Assembly: GCA_039989475.1 (NCBI GenBank)
Contig: JBDXHU010000013.1
Span: 186,001-250,000 of the forward strand
DNA from: JBDXHU01 sp039989475
GTDB lineage: Bacteria > Pseudomonadota > Gammaproteobacteria > Pseudomonadales > Halieaceae
DNA: 64,000 nt
Direction: 5' to 3'
Below the pieces are notes generated by a model that made no database searches, was not told the DNA's origin, and saw only the letters and a list, made by a program, of their open reading frames with translations. This document shows positions 1 through 7,934 of the stretch, one piece after another; within the stretch, counting starts at the first letter, position 1; every line of letters begins with the position of its first letter. A program made the position numbers and the translations under genes.

Positions 1-1
1 C

Positions 2-1828
2 GCCTATGGCGCCACGCCCGGCGGCACCCATTTCTCAGCAGCGCAGCAAATTACCCCGGACAATGTCGCCGAACTGGAAATCGCCTGGATGCACCGTTCC
101 GGTGATGTTCGCCAGGGCAGTCTTGACCAGCAAGACCGGGTCGTTCAAAGCTCCCTGCAAGTCACGCCTATCGTGGTCGACGACCACATGTACTACTGCA
201 CGCCCTTCAACCGGGTGTTCGCGCTGGATGCTGGCTCAGGCGAAGAGTTGTGGTCTTTTGATCCGGACGTTGACCACGCCGCTTACATACTCGGCAATTG
301 CCGCGGTGTGAGTAGCTGGCAATCCGGGAAAACCGGATTCTGTGAGCATCGCATCTTGCTCGGCACCCTGGATGCACGCCTGATCGCCCTGGATGCCAAC
401 ACGGGCAAGCGCTGCACTGATTTTGGCGATAGCGGCGAGGTCGATATTACTCATCGCATCTCCAAGCACGATCCGGTGGAATACGGCATTACCTCGCCTC
501 CCGCAATCCTCGGCGATCGCGTTATTACCGGCGCCATGGTGCTGGACAATATTCGCACCGATGCGCCCAGCGGCGTGGTGCGCGCCTATGATGTGCGCAG
601 CGGCGAATTGCTGTGGGCCTGGAACCCGGTCAAACCCGGTGATCGGCAAACCGAGGCGGATGGCAGTTACCGCAGTGGCAGCACCAATGTCTGGTCGATT
701 ATCGCCGTCGACCCCGAACGCGATATGGTGTTTGTGCCTACCGGTAATACCTCGCCGGATTTCTACGGTGGCCACCGCGATGGCCTCGATTACTATTCCA
801 GTTCGGTGGTGGCCTTGCATGGCGCCAGCGGAGAGCTTGCCTGGCATTACCAGCTGGTGCACCACGACATCTGGGATTACGACACACCGGCCCAGCCAAC
901 CCTGGTCGATTTACAGGTGAATGGCGAACTGGTGCCGGCGGTGGTGCAGGTCACCAAGATGGGCATGACCTTTGCCCTGCACCGTGACAGCGGTGAACCC
1001 CTGTGGCCGGTAGAGGAGAGACCGGCGCCGCAGGGAGATAAGGTACCCGGTGAATACCTGGCTGCTACCCAACCTTATCCCGGACATATTCCGCCATTGA
1101 TAGAACAGCCCCTGACCGCAGACGATGCCTGGGGCCTGAGCTTCTGGGACAAGGGTGCCTGTGCCGACAGCATTCGCGAACTGAACAACCAGGGCCTTTA
1201 TACGCCGCCTTCCGCCCATGGCAGTGTGCACTACCCGATGAGCTTTGGCGGCAATAACTGGGGTTCACCAGCTATTCACCCGCAGTCGCGGGTCATGGTG
1301 GTGTTTACCAACCGGGTGCCGGGCGAGATAACACTGACTCCGCGCGAACAATGCAGCGGCTGGTTGCAGGGACAGCAGGGTACGCCATATTGCGTTGAAA
1401 CCGCGATGATCGCCTCGCCGCTGGGCATGCCCTGCACCGAGCCACCCTGGGGTACGCTGGATGCGATTGACCTGGAAGCGGGTAAGCTACTGTGGAGTGT
1501 GCCCCTGGGCAGCACACGCGACATAGCCCCGTTCCCCCTGTGGTGGATCAAGGGTGTGCCTGGTATAGCCGCGCCTATGATGACAGCTGGCGGTCTGGTA
1601 TTTTCCGGGATGTCCAATGAGCATGCCTTCCGTGCCTTCGACCTGGCGACAGGCGAGGAGCTTTGGAAAACGCGTCTGCCAACGGCGGCGAATGCCTTGC
1701 CGATGAGCTACCAGGCGTCCGGCGGTCGCCAGTTCGTGGTGATTGCCGCGGGTGGTCACTGGAGTGGTGGTAGCCCGCCCGGCGATTATATTATTGCCTT
1801 TGCCCTGCCCGAAGCGGGTGGGGATTAG
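2..1828 (+). CDS. Membrane-bound-type PQQ-dependent dehydrogenase (glucose/quinate/shikimate family), 5' truncated
   Basis: Periplasmic quinoprotein that would oxidise a sugar, polyol or alcohol and pass electrons to ubiquinone or a cytochrome. The open frame runs in from the window edge: codons from base 2 already read as the family signature TPGGTHFSAAQQITPDNV, so the start and any N-terminal membrane anchor lie outside. About 608 residues are visible. They contain repeated beta-propeller blades of the form ALDAGSGEELWSF, VVRAYDVRSGELLWAW, VVALHGASGELAWHYQ and DLATGEELWKTRLP, plus HHDIWDYDTPAQPTL, which is characteristic of the glucose/quinate branch. The exported and membrane genes immediately downstream on the same strand suggest a shared operon. 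The substrate cannot be told from sequence. The family is secure. Confidence 0.9.
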   Translation, partial: AYGATPGGTHFSAAQQITPDNVAELEIAWMHRSGDVRQGSLDQQDRVVQSSLQVTPIVVDDHMYYCTPFNRVFALDAGSGEELWSFDPDVDHAAYILGNCRGVSSWQSGKTGFCEHRILLGTLDARLIALDANTGKRCTDFGDSGEVDITHRISKHDPVEYGITSPPAILGDRVITGAMVLDNIRTDAPSGVVRAYDVRSGELLWAWNPVKPGDRQTEADGSYRSGSTNVWSIIAVDPERDMVFVPTGNTSPDFYGGHRDGLDYYSSSVVALHGASGELAWHYQLVHHDIWDYDTPAQPTLVDLQVNGELVPAVVQVTKMGMTFALHRDSGEPLWPVEERPAPQGDKVPGEYLAATQPYPGHIPPLIEQPLTADDAWGLSFWDKGACADSIRELNNQGLYTPPSAHGSVHYPMSFGGNNWGSPAIHPQSRVMVVFTNRVPGEITLTPREQCSGWLQGQQGTPYCVETAMIASPLGMPCTEPPWGTLDAIDLEAGKLLWSVPLGSTRDIAPFPLWWIKGVPGIAAPMMTAGGLVFSGMSNEHAFRAFDLATGEELWKTRLPTAANALPMSYQASGGRQFVVIAAGGHWSGGSPPGDYIIAFALPEAGGD

Positions 1829-1868
1829 CCGGACAAGAATAACCAAGAGCAGCACATACAGAGAGAAT

Positions 1869-2747
1869 ATGATCCGCATGAAAAGACTAATGAACTTACG
1901 ACAAGCCATCGTCTGCTGCCTGTTGTTGTGCCTGCCCGCGATTGCGTTGGCTGCAGAGACTGGCTACGAGCCGCCGCGCACAGCCGCGGGTAAACCCGAG
2001 CTCAATGGTATCTGGCAGGTGCTGAACACGGCCAATTACAACCTGGAACCCAGCGATGCCCGCGCCGCGCTGCAAATGCGGGAAGGTCCAGTGGTGCCGG
2101 TACCGGCCCAGGAGCTGGTGGCACTGGGTGCGGTCGGTGCCGTGCCGGCAAGTCTCGGCGTCATTGTCGACCAGGGCGAGGACAAGCAGATTCCCTACCA
2201 GGTCTGGGCCCTGAAACAGCGCGAAGAAAATCGTGAGCGCTGGATTGAGCGCGACCCGGAGGTTAAGTGTTATTTGCCCGGTGTGCCGCGCGCTACCTAT
2301 ATGCCGCACCCCTTCCAGATTGTGCACAATGATGAGGCCCTGTTTTTCTCTTACGCCTATGCAGGAGCGGTGCGCAATATTCACCTGAGTGATCCTGGCC
2401 CGGCGCCGATCGACTCCTGGATGGGGCAGTCCTGGGCCCGTTGGGAAGGGGATACCCTGGTGATTGAAACCACGGGCCAGCACGACCAGAGCTGGCTGGA
2501 CCGGGCCGGCAATTTCCACAGTGAGCTGCTCAAGGTCACCGAGCGTTTTACCCGTACCAGCGAGCACACCATGCTCTACGAGGCGACCCTGGAGGATGAG
2601 AAGGTCTATACCGAGCCCTGGACAATCCGCATGCCCTTGTACAAGCGCGTGGAAGACGATGCGCGCCTGTTACAGTTCAACTGCGTCGAGTTCGTGGAGG
2701 AAATGATGTACGGGCAGCTGCGCAAGAAGCCGCTGGATCGGGAGTAG
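1869..2747 (+). CDS. Exported protein of unknown function, paralogue of the next gene
   Basis: 292 residues. The start is taken at the ATG at 1869, because a normal signal peptide then begins at residue 1 (basic MIRMKRLMNLRQ, hydrophobic core, cleavage near AIALAAE). Reading further upstream would run into the preceding dehydrogenase gene. The mature part has an N-terminal ELNGIWQVL motif and a later conserved segment RWEGDTLVIETT followed by KVTERFTRT. The same blocks recur in the next gene, so the two are clearly homologous. No catalytic motif or heme site is visible. The context (PQQ dehydrogenase upstream, DUF6152 and DUF6644 genes downstream) suggests a periplasmic partner of the quinoprotein. 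That role is inferred. Confidence 0.8.
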   Translation: MIRMKRLMNLRQAIVCCLLLCLPAIALAAETGYEPPRTAAGKPELNGIWQVLNTANYNLEPSDARAALQMREGPVVPVPAQELVALGAVGAVPASLGVIVDQGEDKQIPYQVWALKQREENRERWIERDPEVKCYLPGVPRATYMPHPFQIVHNDEALFFSYAYAGAVRNIHLSDPGPAPIDSWMGQSWARWEGDTLVIETTGQHDQSWLDRAGNFHSELLKVTERFTRTSEHTMLYEATLEDEKVYTEPWTIRMPLYKRVEDDARLLQFNCVEFVEEMMYGQLRKKPLDRE

Positions 2748-2751
2748 GACG

Positions 2752-3762
2752 ATGAGGCGAATCCCGAGCAGCGCTTGCCTCGGCCTGTTACTGGCAGCCC
2801 TGTCACCCTTATCCCTGGGCCAGGCTGAGGTTGAGGCCCAGGCTGAAGACTGGCAACTCAAGCGAATGCCCTGGGGTGATCCCGACCTGCAGGGTACCTG
2901 GACCAGCGCCACCGTCACCACCTTGTACCGACCGGAAGAACTGGAGAACCTGGTGCTGACCGAGACCGAGGCAGCGGCGGTAGAACAATTCGGTGCGGAG
3001 CGGCTGGAGGAGATCGACGATGTCGGCGAGGGTGATCTTGAGGCAGGCGCCAGCGTCGGTGGTTACAACAGTTTCTGGGTCGACCCCGGCACCCGTGTAT
3101 TGCGGGTCAACGGTGAGCCACGCAGTTCCATCATCGTCGAGCCGGAAGACGGCCAGATTCCCTACACCCTGTGGGGGCGGGCGCAGTTTTACTGGAAGGG
3201 TTACAACTTCATCAACAGGCGCGATAACCCGGAGGAGCGACCGCTGGGCGAGCGCTGTACGGTGGGTTTCGGTTCCACCGGGGGGCCGCCGATGCTGCCG
3301 GTGCTATACAACAACAACTACCAGTTCGTGCAGTCGCCGGATACTGTCCTGATCCTGGTGGAGATGAATCACAACGCCCGCAGTGTCCGACTCGATGGCG
3401 AGACCCTGCCACCGAATATGAAGCCCTGGCTGGGTGATTCGGTCGGTCGCTGGGAGGGTGACACCCTGGTGGTTACCACCACCCAGTTCCACCCACAGCA
3501 AGACCTGCGCGCCGCGATCAAGCACCAGTTGTTCATGGGCGAGGACACGGTGGTTACCGAGCGCTTCACCCGGGTGGCGGAACAGGAAATTCTGTACCAG
3601 TTCACCGTCAGTGATGACAGTCTCTACCGCCAGGATTGGAAAGGCGAGATGACTCTCAGGCATACTGATGCCCAAATCTATGAATACGCCTGTCACGAGG
3701 GCAATTACGCCATGCCCAATATTCTGTCGGGCGCGCGCCAGGAAGAGCAGGGCGGCGAATAG
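2752..3762 (+). CDS. Exported protein of unknown function, second paralogue
   Basis: 336 residues with a signal peptide (MRRIPSSACLGLLLAALSPL, cleavage near LGQAEVEA). It shares with the previous gene a DLQGTWTSA block near the N-terminus and the RWEGDTLVVTTTQF and VVTERFTRV blocks in the C-terminal half, so the pair arose by duplication. The ATG is 4 bases after the previous stop, which implies translational coupling. There is no recognisable enzyme motif. Similar proteins accompany PQQ dehydrogenases and DUF6152 proteins in marine gammaproteobacteria (from memory). Here the gene lies between exactly those neighbours. The function is unknown. Confidence 0.8.
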   Translation: MRRIPSSACLGLLLAALSPLSLGQAEVEAQAEDWQLKRMPWGDPDLQGTWTSATVTTLYRPEELENLVLTETEAAAVEQFGAERLEEIDDVGEGDLEAGASVGGYNSFWVDPGTRVLRVNGEPRSSIIVEPEDGQIPYTLWGRAQFYWKGYNFINRRDNPEERPLGERCTVGFGSTGGPPMLPVLYNNNYQFVQSPDTVLILVEMNHNARSVRLDGETLPPNMKPWLGDSVGRWEGDTLVVTTTQFHPQQDLRAAIKHQLFMGEDTVVTERFTRVAEQEILYQFTVSDDSLYRQDWKGEMTLRHTDAQIYEYACHEGNYAMPNILSGARQEEQGGE

Positions 3763-3784
3763 CGCCCGGCACAGGAGTAAGACC

Positions 3785-4225
3785 ATGGGACACATCAAGT
3801 ACCTTTTAATTGCCTGCCTGCCCCTGGCAGCGCTGGGCTCCTGGCAGGTCTGGGCTCACCACGCCTTCTCGGCGGAGTTTGATGCCAATGCGCCAGTGAC
3901 ACTGGAGGGCAAGGTCACCAAGGTGGAGTGGATCAACCCCCATGCCTGGATTCACCTGGACGCGGAGCAAGAAGATGGTACGACCGTGGCCTGGATGGTG
4001 GAGGGCGGCACACCGAATACCCTGCTGCGGGCCGGTATAAACAAGCGCTCGGTGCCGATTGGCAGCGAGATCAAGGTGCGCGGCTACCAGGCCAAGGACA
4101 AAAACTGCAAGCCGGCCTGTAAGGCCAACGGTCGCGACCTCATGTTTGAAGACGGCCGCACCGCCTTTATGGGTTCCTCCGGTACCGGTGCACCCAAGGA
4201 CGGTTCCGACCCGAGGGCTCGCTAG
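3785..4225 (+). CDS. DUF6152-family exported protein
   Basis: 146 residues. The ATG at 3785 is preceded by AGGAG and opens a clear signal peptide (MGHIKYLLIACLPLAALGSW, cleavage near VWAHH). The mature protein starts HHAFSAEFDAN and continues VTLEGKVTKVEWINPHAW, the hallmark of DUF6152 proteins (small periplasmic OB-like domains of unknown role). The N-terminal His-His next to the cleavage site could bind metal, which is speculation. It lies 22 bases after the preceding gene and 3 bases before the following membrane gene, so it is part of the same operon. The family call is confident; the function is not known. Confidence 0.85.
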   Translation: MGHIKYLLIACLPLAALGSWQVWAHHAFSAEFDANAPVTLEGKVTKVEWINPHAWIHLDAEQEDGTTVAWMVEGGTPNTLLRAGINKRSVPIGSEIKVRGYQAKDKNCKPACKANGRDLMFEDGRTAFMGSSGTGAPKDGSDPRAR

Positions 4226-4228
4226 GCA

Positions 4229-4801
4229 GTGTTGAACCAGTGGATTTATGAGTTCGCGCTCTGGGTAGACGGCAGCCAGTGGAGCACCATGCTGCACGAG
4301 TCCTATTACATGTATAACTGGGTGGAAGCCACCCACGTGCTCAGCCTCACCTTCAGTCTTGGGCTGCTGTTCCTGATCGACCTGCGCGTGCTGGGTTACG
4401 CCCTGCCCAATGTGTCGGCGGTGGAAGTTGCCAATCGTTTGCACTGGCCCATGCTGCTGGGCTTTAGCGTGATGATTATTACCGGGCTGCTGCTGTTCTA
4501 TGCCATACCGGTGCGCAGCGCCCAAAGCATCTGGTTTCGGGTCAAGCTGCTGTTGCTGGTCTGTGCCGCGATCAACGCATTGCTGTTTCACAAGGCGCTG
4601 CGCAGGGCGGCGGGTGGCTGGAGTGATGGATTACCCGCGCCCCGGGCATTGCGGCGCGGCGCCGGCTATTCCCTGTTGTTCTGGACGCTGGTGGTTATCT
4701 GCGGACGCTTCATCGCCTATGACTGGTTCGACTGCGTCAAGGAGCCGCATCCATTGATGGCGACCCTGGCAGGCTGTGTCGCCGGTCAGGAGGTGTTCTA
4801 G
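4229..4801 (+). CDS. DUF6644-type integral membrane protein A
   Basis: 190 residues from a GTG start placed 3 bases after the DUF6152 stop. Four or more hydrophobic segments are visible. Blocks EATHVLSLTFSLGLLFLIDL, LHWPMLLGFSVMIITGLLLF, FRVKLLLLVC and LFWTLVVICGRFIAYDW align in order with the next gene, showing tandem duplication. His residues in the first two blocks are shared by both paralogues at equivalent positions within predicted helices, as expected for heme b or quinone ligation. That is inference from position only. Probably an inner-membrane partner in electron transfer from the quinoprotein. Confidence 0.8.
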   Translation: MLNQWIYEFALWVDGSQWSTMLHESYYMYNWVEATHVLSLTFSLGLLFLIDLRVLGYALPNVSAVEVANRLHWPMLLGFSVMIITGLLLFYAIPVRSAQSIWFRVKLLLLVCAAINALLFHKALRRAAGGWSDGLPAPRALRRGAGYSLLFWTLVVICGRFIAYDWFDCVKEPHPLMATLAGCVAGQEVF

Positions 4802-5371
4802 GTGGCCCCGCCGTTTCCCCGCACCTTGATGGTGCTGGCCTTGATCGGCCTCGGCTACGGCCTCGCCGTTACCGAACTGTACCTGCGATTGTGGATTGCC
4901 CTGTTACCTGTGTTCGAATGGATGGAAACCACGCCGGTGGGTGCCATTGGCAAAACCTGGGGCGCCGCTTTCGCCGTCATTGAAGCCTTTCACTTGCTTG
5001 GCCTGGCCCTGCTGGGCGGGGCGGTATTTATGGCCGATGGGCGCTTGCTTGGCCTGTGTTTCACCGAGATACCCCAGCGCTGGCTGGAAGACCAGTTACA
5101 CCGGCTGTTTATGGCAGGCTTGTGGGTGCTGCTTATCACGGGGGTTTTCATGGCCTGCGCCGTGGCGGTCAAGATCTACTACTTGCCCGTGTACTGGTAC
5201 AAGATGCTGGCGCTGGCCACAGGTATTATTTTTGCGCTCTATATTCGGCGGCCCTTGCTGCAGCAAGATGTGGAAAGCATGAGTCCCTGGTTGCGGCGAC
5301 TGGTAGCCCTGTCCTCGCTGATGATCTGGTTTACGGTAGCGGCCACCGGCCGCTGGATAGGCTTCTCATGA
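4802..5371 (+). CDS. DUF6644-type integral membrane protein B
   Basis: 189 residues with a GTG start directly abutting the previous stop. The sequence around EAFHLLGLALLGGAVFMADG, then QLHRLFMAGLWVLLITGVFM, YWYKMLALATGIIFALYI and ATGRWIGFS is what I recognise as DUF6644. Each block has a counterpart in the preceding gene. The shared intramembrane His of E-A-x-H and the His of L-H-x-x mark possible cofactor ligands. The last codons overlap the start of a 39-codon gene by ATGA. A membrane role in the quinoprotein cassette is inferred. Confidence 0.82.
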   Translation: MAPPFPRTLMVLALIGLGYGLAVTELYLRLWIALLPVFEWMETTPVGAIGKTWGAAFAVIEAFHLLGLALLGGAVFMADGRLLGLCFTEIPQRWLEDQLHRLFMAGLWVLLITGVFMACAVAVKIYYLPVYWYKMLALATGIIFALYIRRPLLQQDVESMSPWLRRLVALSSLMIWFTVAATGRWIGFS

Positions 5372-5487
5372 CTGACCTGAAACTCTCTGCCTTGTTGGCC
5401 TCCACCGTCATTATTGGCGGCTTCCTGGTTTACTGGTTCCTGCAGATCCAGTCGGTACGCGAGTTATTGGCCCTGGCCTACGGCTGA
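5368..5487 (+). CDS. 39-residue single-pass membrane peptide
   Basis: The ATG at 5368 overlaps the preceding TGA in an ATGA arrangement, which strongly suggests translational coupling. The product begins MTDLKLSALLASTVIIGG and has one hydrophobic segment of about 20 residues, followed by an amphipathic tail ending LLALAYG. Small subunits of this size are common in membrane redox complexes. Here it would be the last member of the PQQ/DUF6152/DUF6644 operon. No homologue is recognised; the evidence is the overlap, the hydrophobicity and the context. Confidence 0.55.
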   Translation: MTDLKLSALLASTVIIGGFLVYWFLQIQSVRELLALAYG

Positions 5488-5497
5488 ACGCCGCGCC

Positions 5498-5959
5498 TTA
5501 TTCTCCACCCTTGTCGATTACCATCCAGTACTGTTCGTGGCAGCCCTTGCACTCCTGGTAGATAGCGCCGCCAGCGTCAAATAGCGCCTCGGCATCCTGG
5601 GCCTGTGCTGCCGCCAGCGCCTGGCGGCCGGTGCGAATAAGCCCCTGGGAGTAGTGGTCCCAGTCGGCTCCCTTGGAACGTCCGGGCAGCATCAGCAGAT
5701 TGCCCGCTTCCGCCAGCAGGCCGGCGTTGCGCTCGACTTCTTCCCAGCCCGCATCGGTGGTGGGCGAGAGGTCATGTTCGCCCTCGGCGTCGATAATAGT
5801 GCCCGCCGACTCCCACAGCAGATCCGCCGCGGGGTAAACAATCAGCTCCATAGTGTGATGCGCATCGAGGACCACTTCGAAGGGGGGTGGCGGTGCTTGC
5901 TGGCTGCACGCAGCAAGCAGGGTAAGCAGTAGCGGCGGCAGGATGTGTCGAGTTTGCAT
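5498..5959 (-). CDS. Cytochrome c'-like lipoprotein
   Basis: 153 residues. The signal peptide ends in the lipobox LLAAC with the lipidated Cys at residue 18. A single heme c site, CKGCH (Cys137, Cys140, His141), lies close to the C-terminus, followed by EQYW. A C-terminal CxxCH after a helical domain is the layout of cytochrome c' and related four-helix cytochromes. It is transcribed against the quinoprotein operon, with stop codons only 10 bases apart. It is therefore not co-transcribed, but could accept electrons from the dehydrogenase chain. Confidence 0.8.
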   Translation of the reverse strand: MQTRHILPPLLLTLLAACSQQAPPPPFEVVLDAHHTMELIVYPAADLLWESAGTIIDAEGEHDLSPTTDAGWEEVERNAGLLAEAGNLLMLPGRSKGADWDHYSQGLIRTGRQALAAAQAQDAEALFDAGGAIYQECKGCHEQYWMVIDKGGE

Positions 5960-6138
5960 GGTTTCCCCTGAATGTCTTGTCTGAACCCTGGAGCACTGAT
6001 GTCCCTGGTCGCTCTCAATACATGATAAGCATCACCCCTGATTGAAGCCAGTCATGTTCCGGCATGAGACTTATGTCCATGGAATTCGCTGCGCGCCCGG
6101 TTTATGCTCTCGCTCCTGTTCCCAGCGAAACCACGACC

Positions 6139-7005
6139 ATGAAGCAGTCATTGCTGCGCTCTGCCCTGTACATGCCCGGCGCCAACCAGCGTGCGATGGA
6201 CAAGGCCCGTTCGCTACCCTGCGATGCGGTGATCTTTGATCTTGAAGATGCCGTCGCCCCGGACATGAAGGAAACCGCGCGGGACCAGGTGCTGGCCCAG
6301 TATGCCGCGGGTGGCTACGGTGAGCGGCGCCTGGTGATACGGGCCAATAGCATCGACAGTCCCTGGGGCGAGGCCGACCTGGCGGCACTGGGCGCCGCCG
6401 GCGTCACCACGGTGTGCCTGCCCAAGGTGGACTCGGCAGATCAGCTCAAACGGTGTATCGACGCGCTGTACCAGGCTGGTGCGCCGACTGGCTTGCAGCT
6501 CTGGGCCATGATCGAAACACCCCATGGCGTGGCCAATGTGGAGGCCATCTGCGCTGCCGCCGATGAGCTTGAGGCGCTGCTAATGGGTACTACCGACCTG
6601 GCCCATCAGTTGCGCACGCCGCGTCGCGCTGATCGACTCGGCTTGCAATATGCCCTGGGAAAATGTGTCAACGCCGGGCGTATGTATGGGCGGACGCTGC
6701 TGGACTCGGTGTGCCTGGATATTGCGGACGCGGAAGCCTTTCGCGCCGATTGTGAACAGGGGCGGGCGCTGGGTTTTGACGGCAAGACCCTGATTCATCC
6801 CAGCCAGATCGACATCACTAACCAGGTGTATGGGTTTAGTGACGAGCAAATAGTTCATTCGCGCCGGGTGATTGCAGCCTGGCGAGCGGCGGAGGCCGAA
6901 GGTAAGGGCGTGGCGGTGCTGGACGGCAAGCTGGTGGAAACCATGCATGTTGATGAAGCGCAGCGCATATTGGATTTAACAGATTCTCGGATTGAGACGG
7001 AGTAG
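6139..7005 (+). CDS. HpcH/HpaI aldolase / citrate lyase beta-like CoA-ester lyase
   Basis: 288 residues from the ATG at 6139. An in-frame ATG at 6064 would add 25 residues with no family counterpart, and relatives begin close to the RSALYMPGAN motif. CitE-like enzymes cleave (S)-citramalyl-, malyl- or beta-methylmalyl-CoA to a ketoacid and acyl-CoA. Visible hallmarks are LEDAV (Glu36-Asp37), the active-site IETPHG with Glu126, GTTDLAHQLRTP and the C-terminal GKTLIHPSQI. The next gene starts 3 bases after the stop. The substrate is not determined; with a CoA-based catabolic cluster nearby, an acyl-CoA retro-aldol or Claisen step is likely. Confidence 0.85.
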   Translation: MKQSLLRSALYMPGANQRAMDKARSLPCDAVIFDLEDAVAPDMKETARDQVLAQYAAGGYGERRLVIRANSIDSPWGEADLAALGAAGVTTVCLPKVDSADQLKRCIDALYQAGAPTGLQLWAMIETPHGVANVEAICAAADELEALLMGTTDLAHQLRTPRRADRLGLQYALGKCVNAGRMYGRTLLDSVCLDIADAEAFRADCEQGRALGFDGKTLIHPSQIDITNQVYGFSDEQIVHSRRVIAAWRAAEAEGKGVAVLDGKLVETMHVDEAQRILDLTDSRIETE

Positions 7006-7008
7006 GGT

Positions 7009-7923
7009 ATGAAAATTGGCTTAATGGCAGGCGCTACCGAGGCCATCGGCAGCGGTATTATGGACCTGGTGGAGTTTTCCAAGGACGCCGAAGAACGCGG
7101 CTTTGACAGCATCTGGCTGGCCAATGTATTCGGTCTCGACGCGGTAGGCGCCTGTGCGATTGCCGGTTGGGAGACTGATCGCATTGAATTTGGCACGGCG
7201 GTCACACCGACCTATCCGCGCCACCCGGCGGCGCTGGCCCAGCAGGTATTAACCACCAGCGTTGCCTGTGGGCGACGTTTTTCACTGGGTATAGGTCTGT
7301 CCCACCAGTTGGTGATCGAGGGCATGTATGGCATGTCCTATGACAAGCCGGCTGCACATATGAAAGAGTATCTGGGCATCCTGGCGCCGCTGTTGCGCGG
7401 TGAACCCTCGGACTATGCAGGCGCCCAGTTGACCGGCAAGCTGACGCTGAACGTGGCGGACTCAACGCCGGTGCCACTGATCGTGGCCGCACTGGGGCCG
7501 GTAATGCTGAAACTCGCCGGCGAGATGGCGGACGGCACCACCACCTGGATGACCGGTCCGAAGACCATGGAAGAGCATATTATTCCCAGCATCAATAACG
7601 CCGCTGAGGCGGCTGGTCGCCCGCAACCACGCACTGTGTGTGGTATGCCGATCGCCCTGACCGATGATGTAGCGGCGGCCCGCGAAATCATCGGCAAACA
7701 ATTGGAAATTTACGGCATGTTGCCCTCCTACCGCGCCATGCTCGACCGCGAGGGTGTGGCGGGTCCGGCGGAACTGGCCATGGTTGGCGATGAGGCAACA
7801 TTGCGCGCGCAAATAGGGCGCTTGCGCGATATTGGCGTCACCGATTTTAATGCCGCCATCATGCCGGTGGCCGAGGGTGTGTTCGACAATACCCTCGATC
7901 TGCTGCAATCGGAGCTCGCCTAG
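7009..7923 (+). CDS. F420-dependent LLM-class (luciferase-like) oxidoreductase
   Basis: 304 residues with the TIM-barrel luciferase-like layout: N-terminal MKIGLMAGATEA, FSKDAEERGFDSIWLANV, then RIEFGTAVTPTYPRHPAALA and RFSLGIGLSH. These match the TIGR03564-type F420-dependent subfamily better than FMN-dependent monooxygenases. It would transfer hydride between F420 and a carbonyl or alcohol substrate. It is coupled to the CoA-ester lyase upstream (3-base gap) and followed 11 bases later by a YeeE-type membrane gene. Cofactor specificity is assigned from overall similarity and could be FMN instead. Confidence 0.8.
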   Translation: MKIGLMAGATEAIGSGIMDLVEFSKDAEERGFDSIWLANVFGLDAVGACAIAGWETDRIEFGTAVTPTYPRHPAALAQQVLTTSVACGRRFSLGIGLSHQLVIEGMYGMSYDKPAAHMKEYLGILAPLLRGEPSDYAGAQLTGKLTLNVADSTPVPLIVAALGPVMLKLAGEMADGTTTWMTGPKTMEEHIIPSINNAAEAAGRPQPRTVCGMPIALTDDVAAAREIIGKQLEIYGMLPSYRAMLDREGVAGPAELAMVGDEATLRAQIGRLRDIGVTDFNAAIMPVAEGVFDNTLDLLQSELA

Positions 7924-7934
7924 TCATCGACCTG

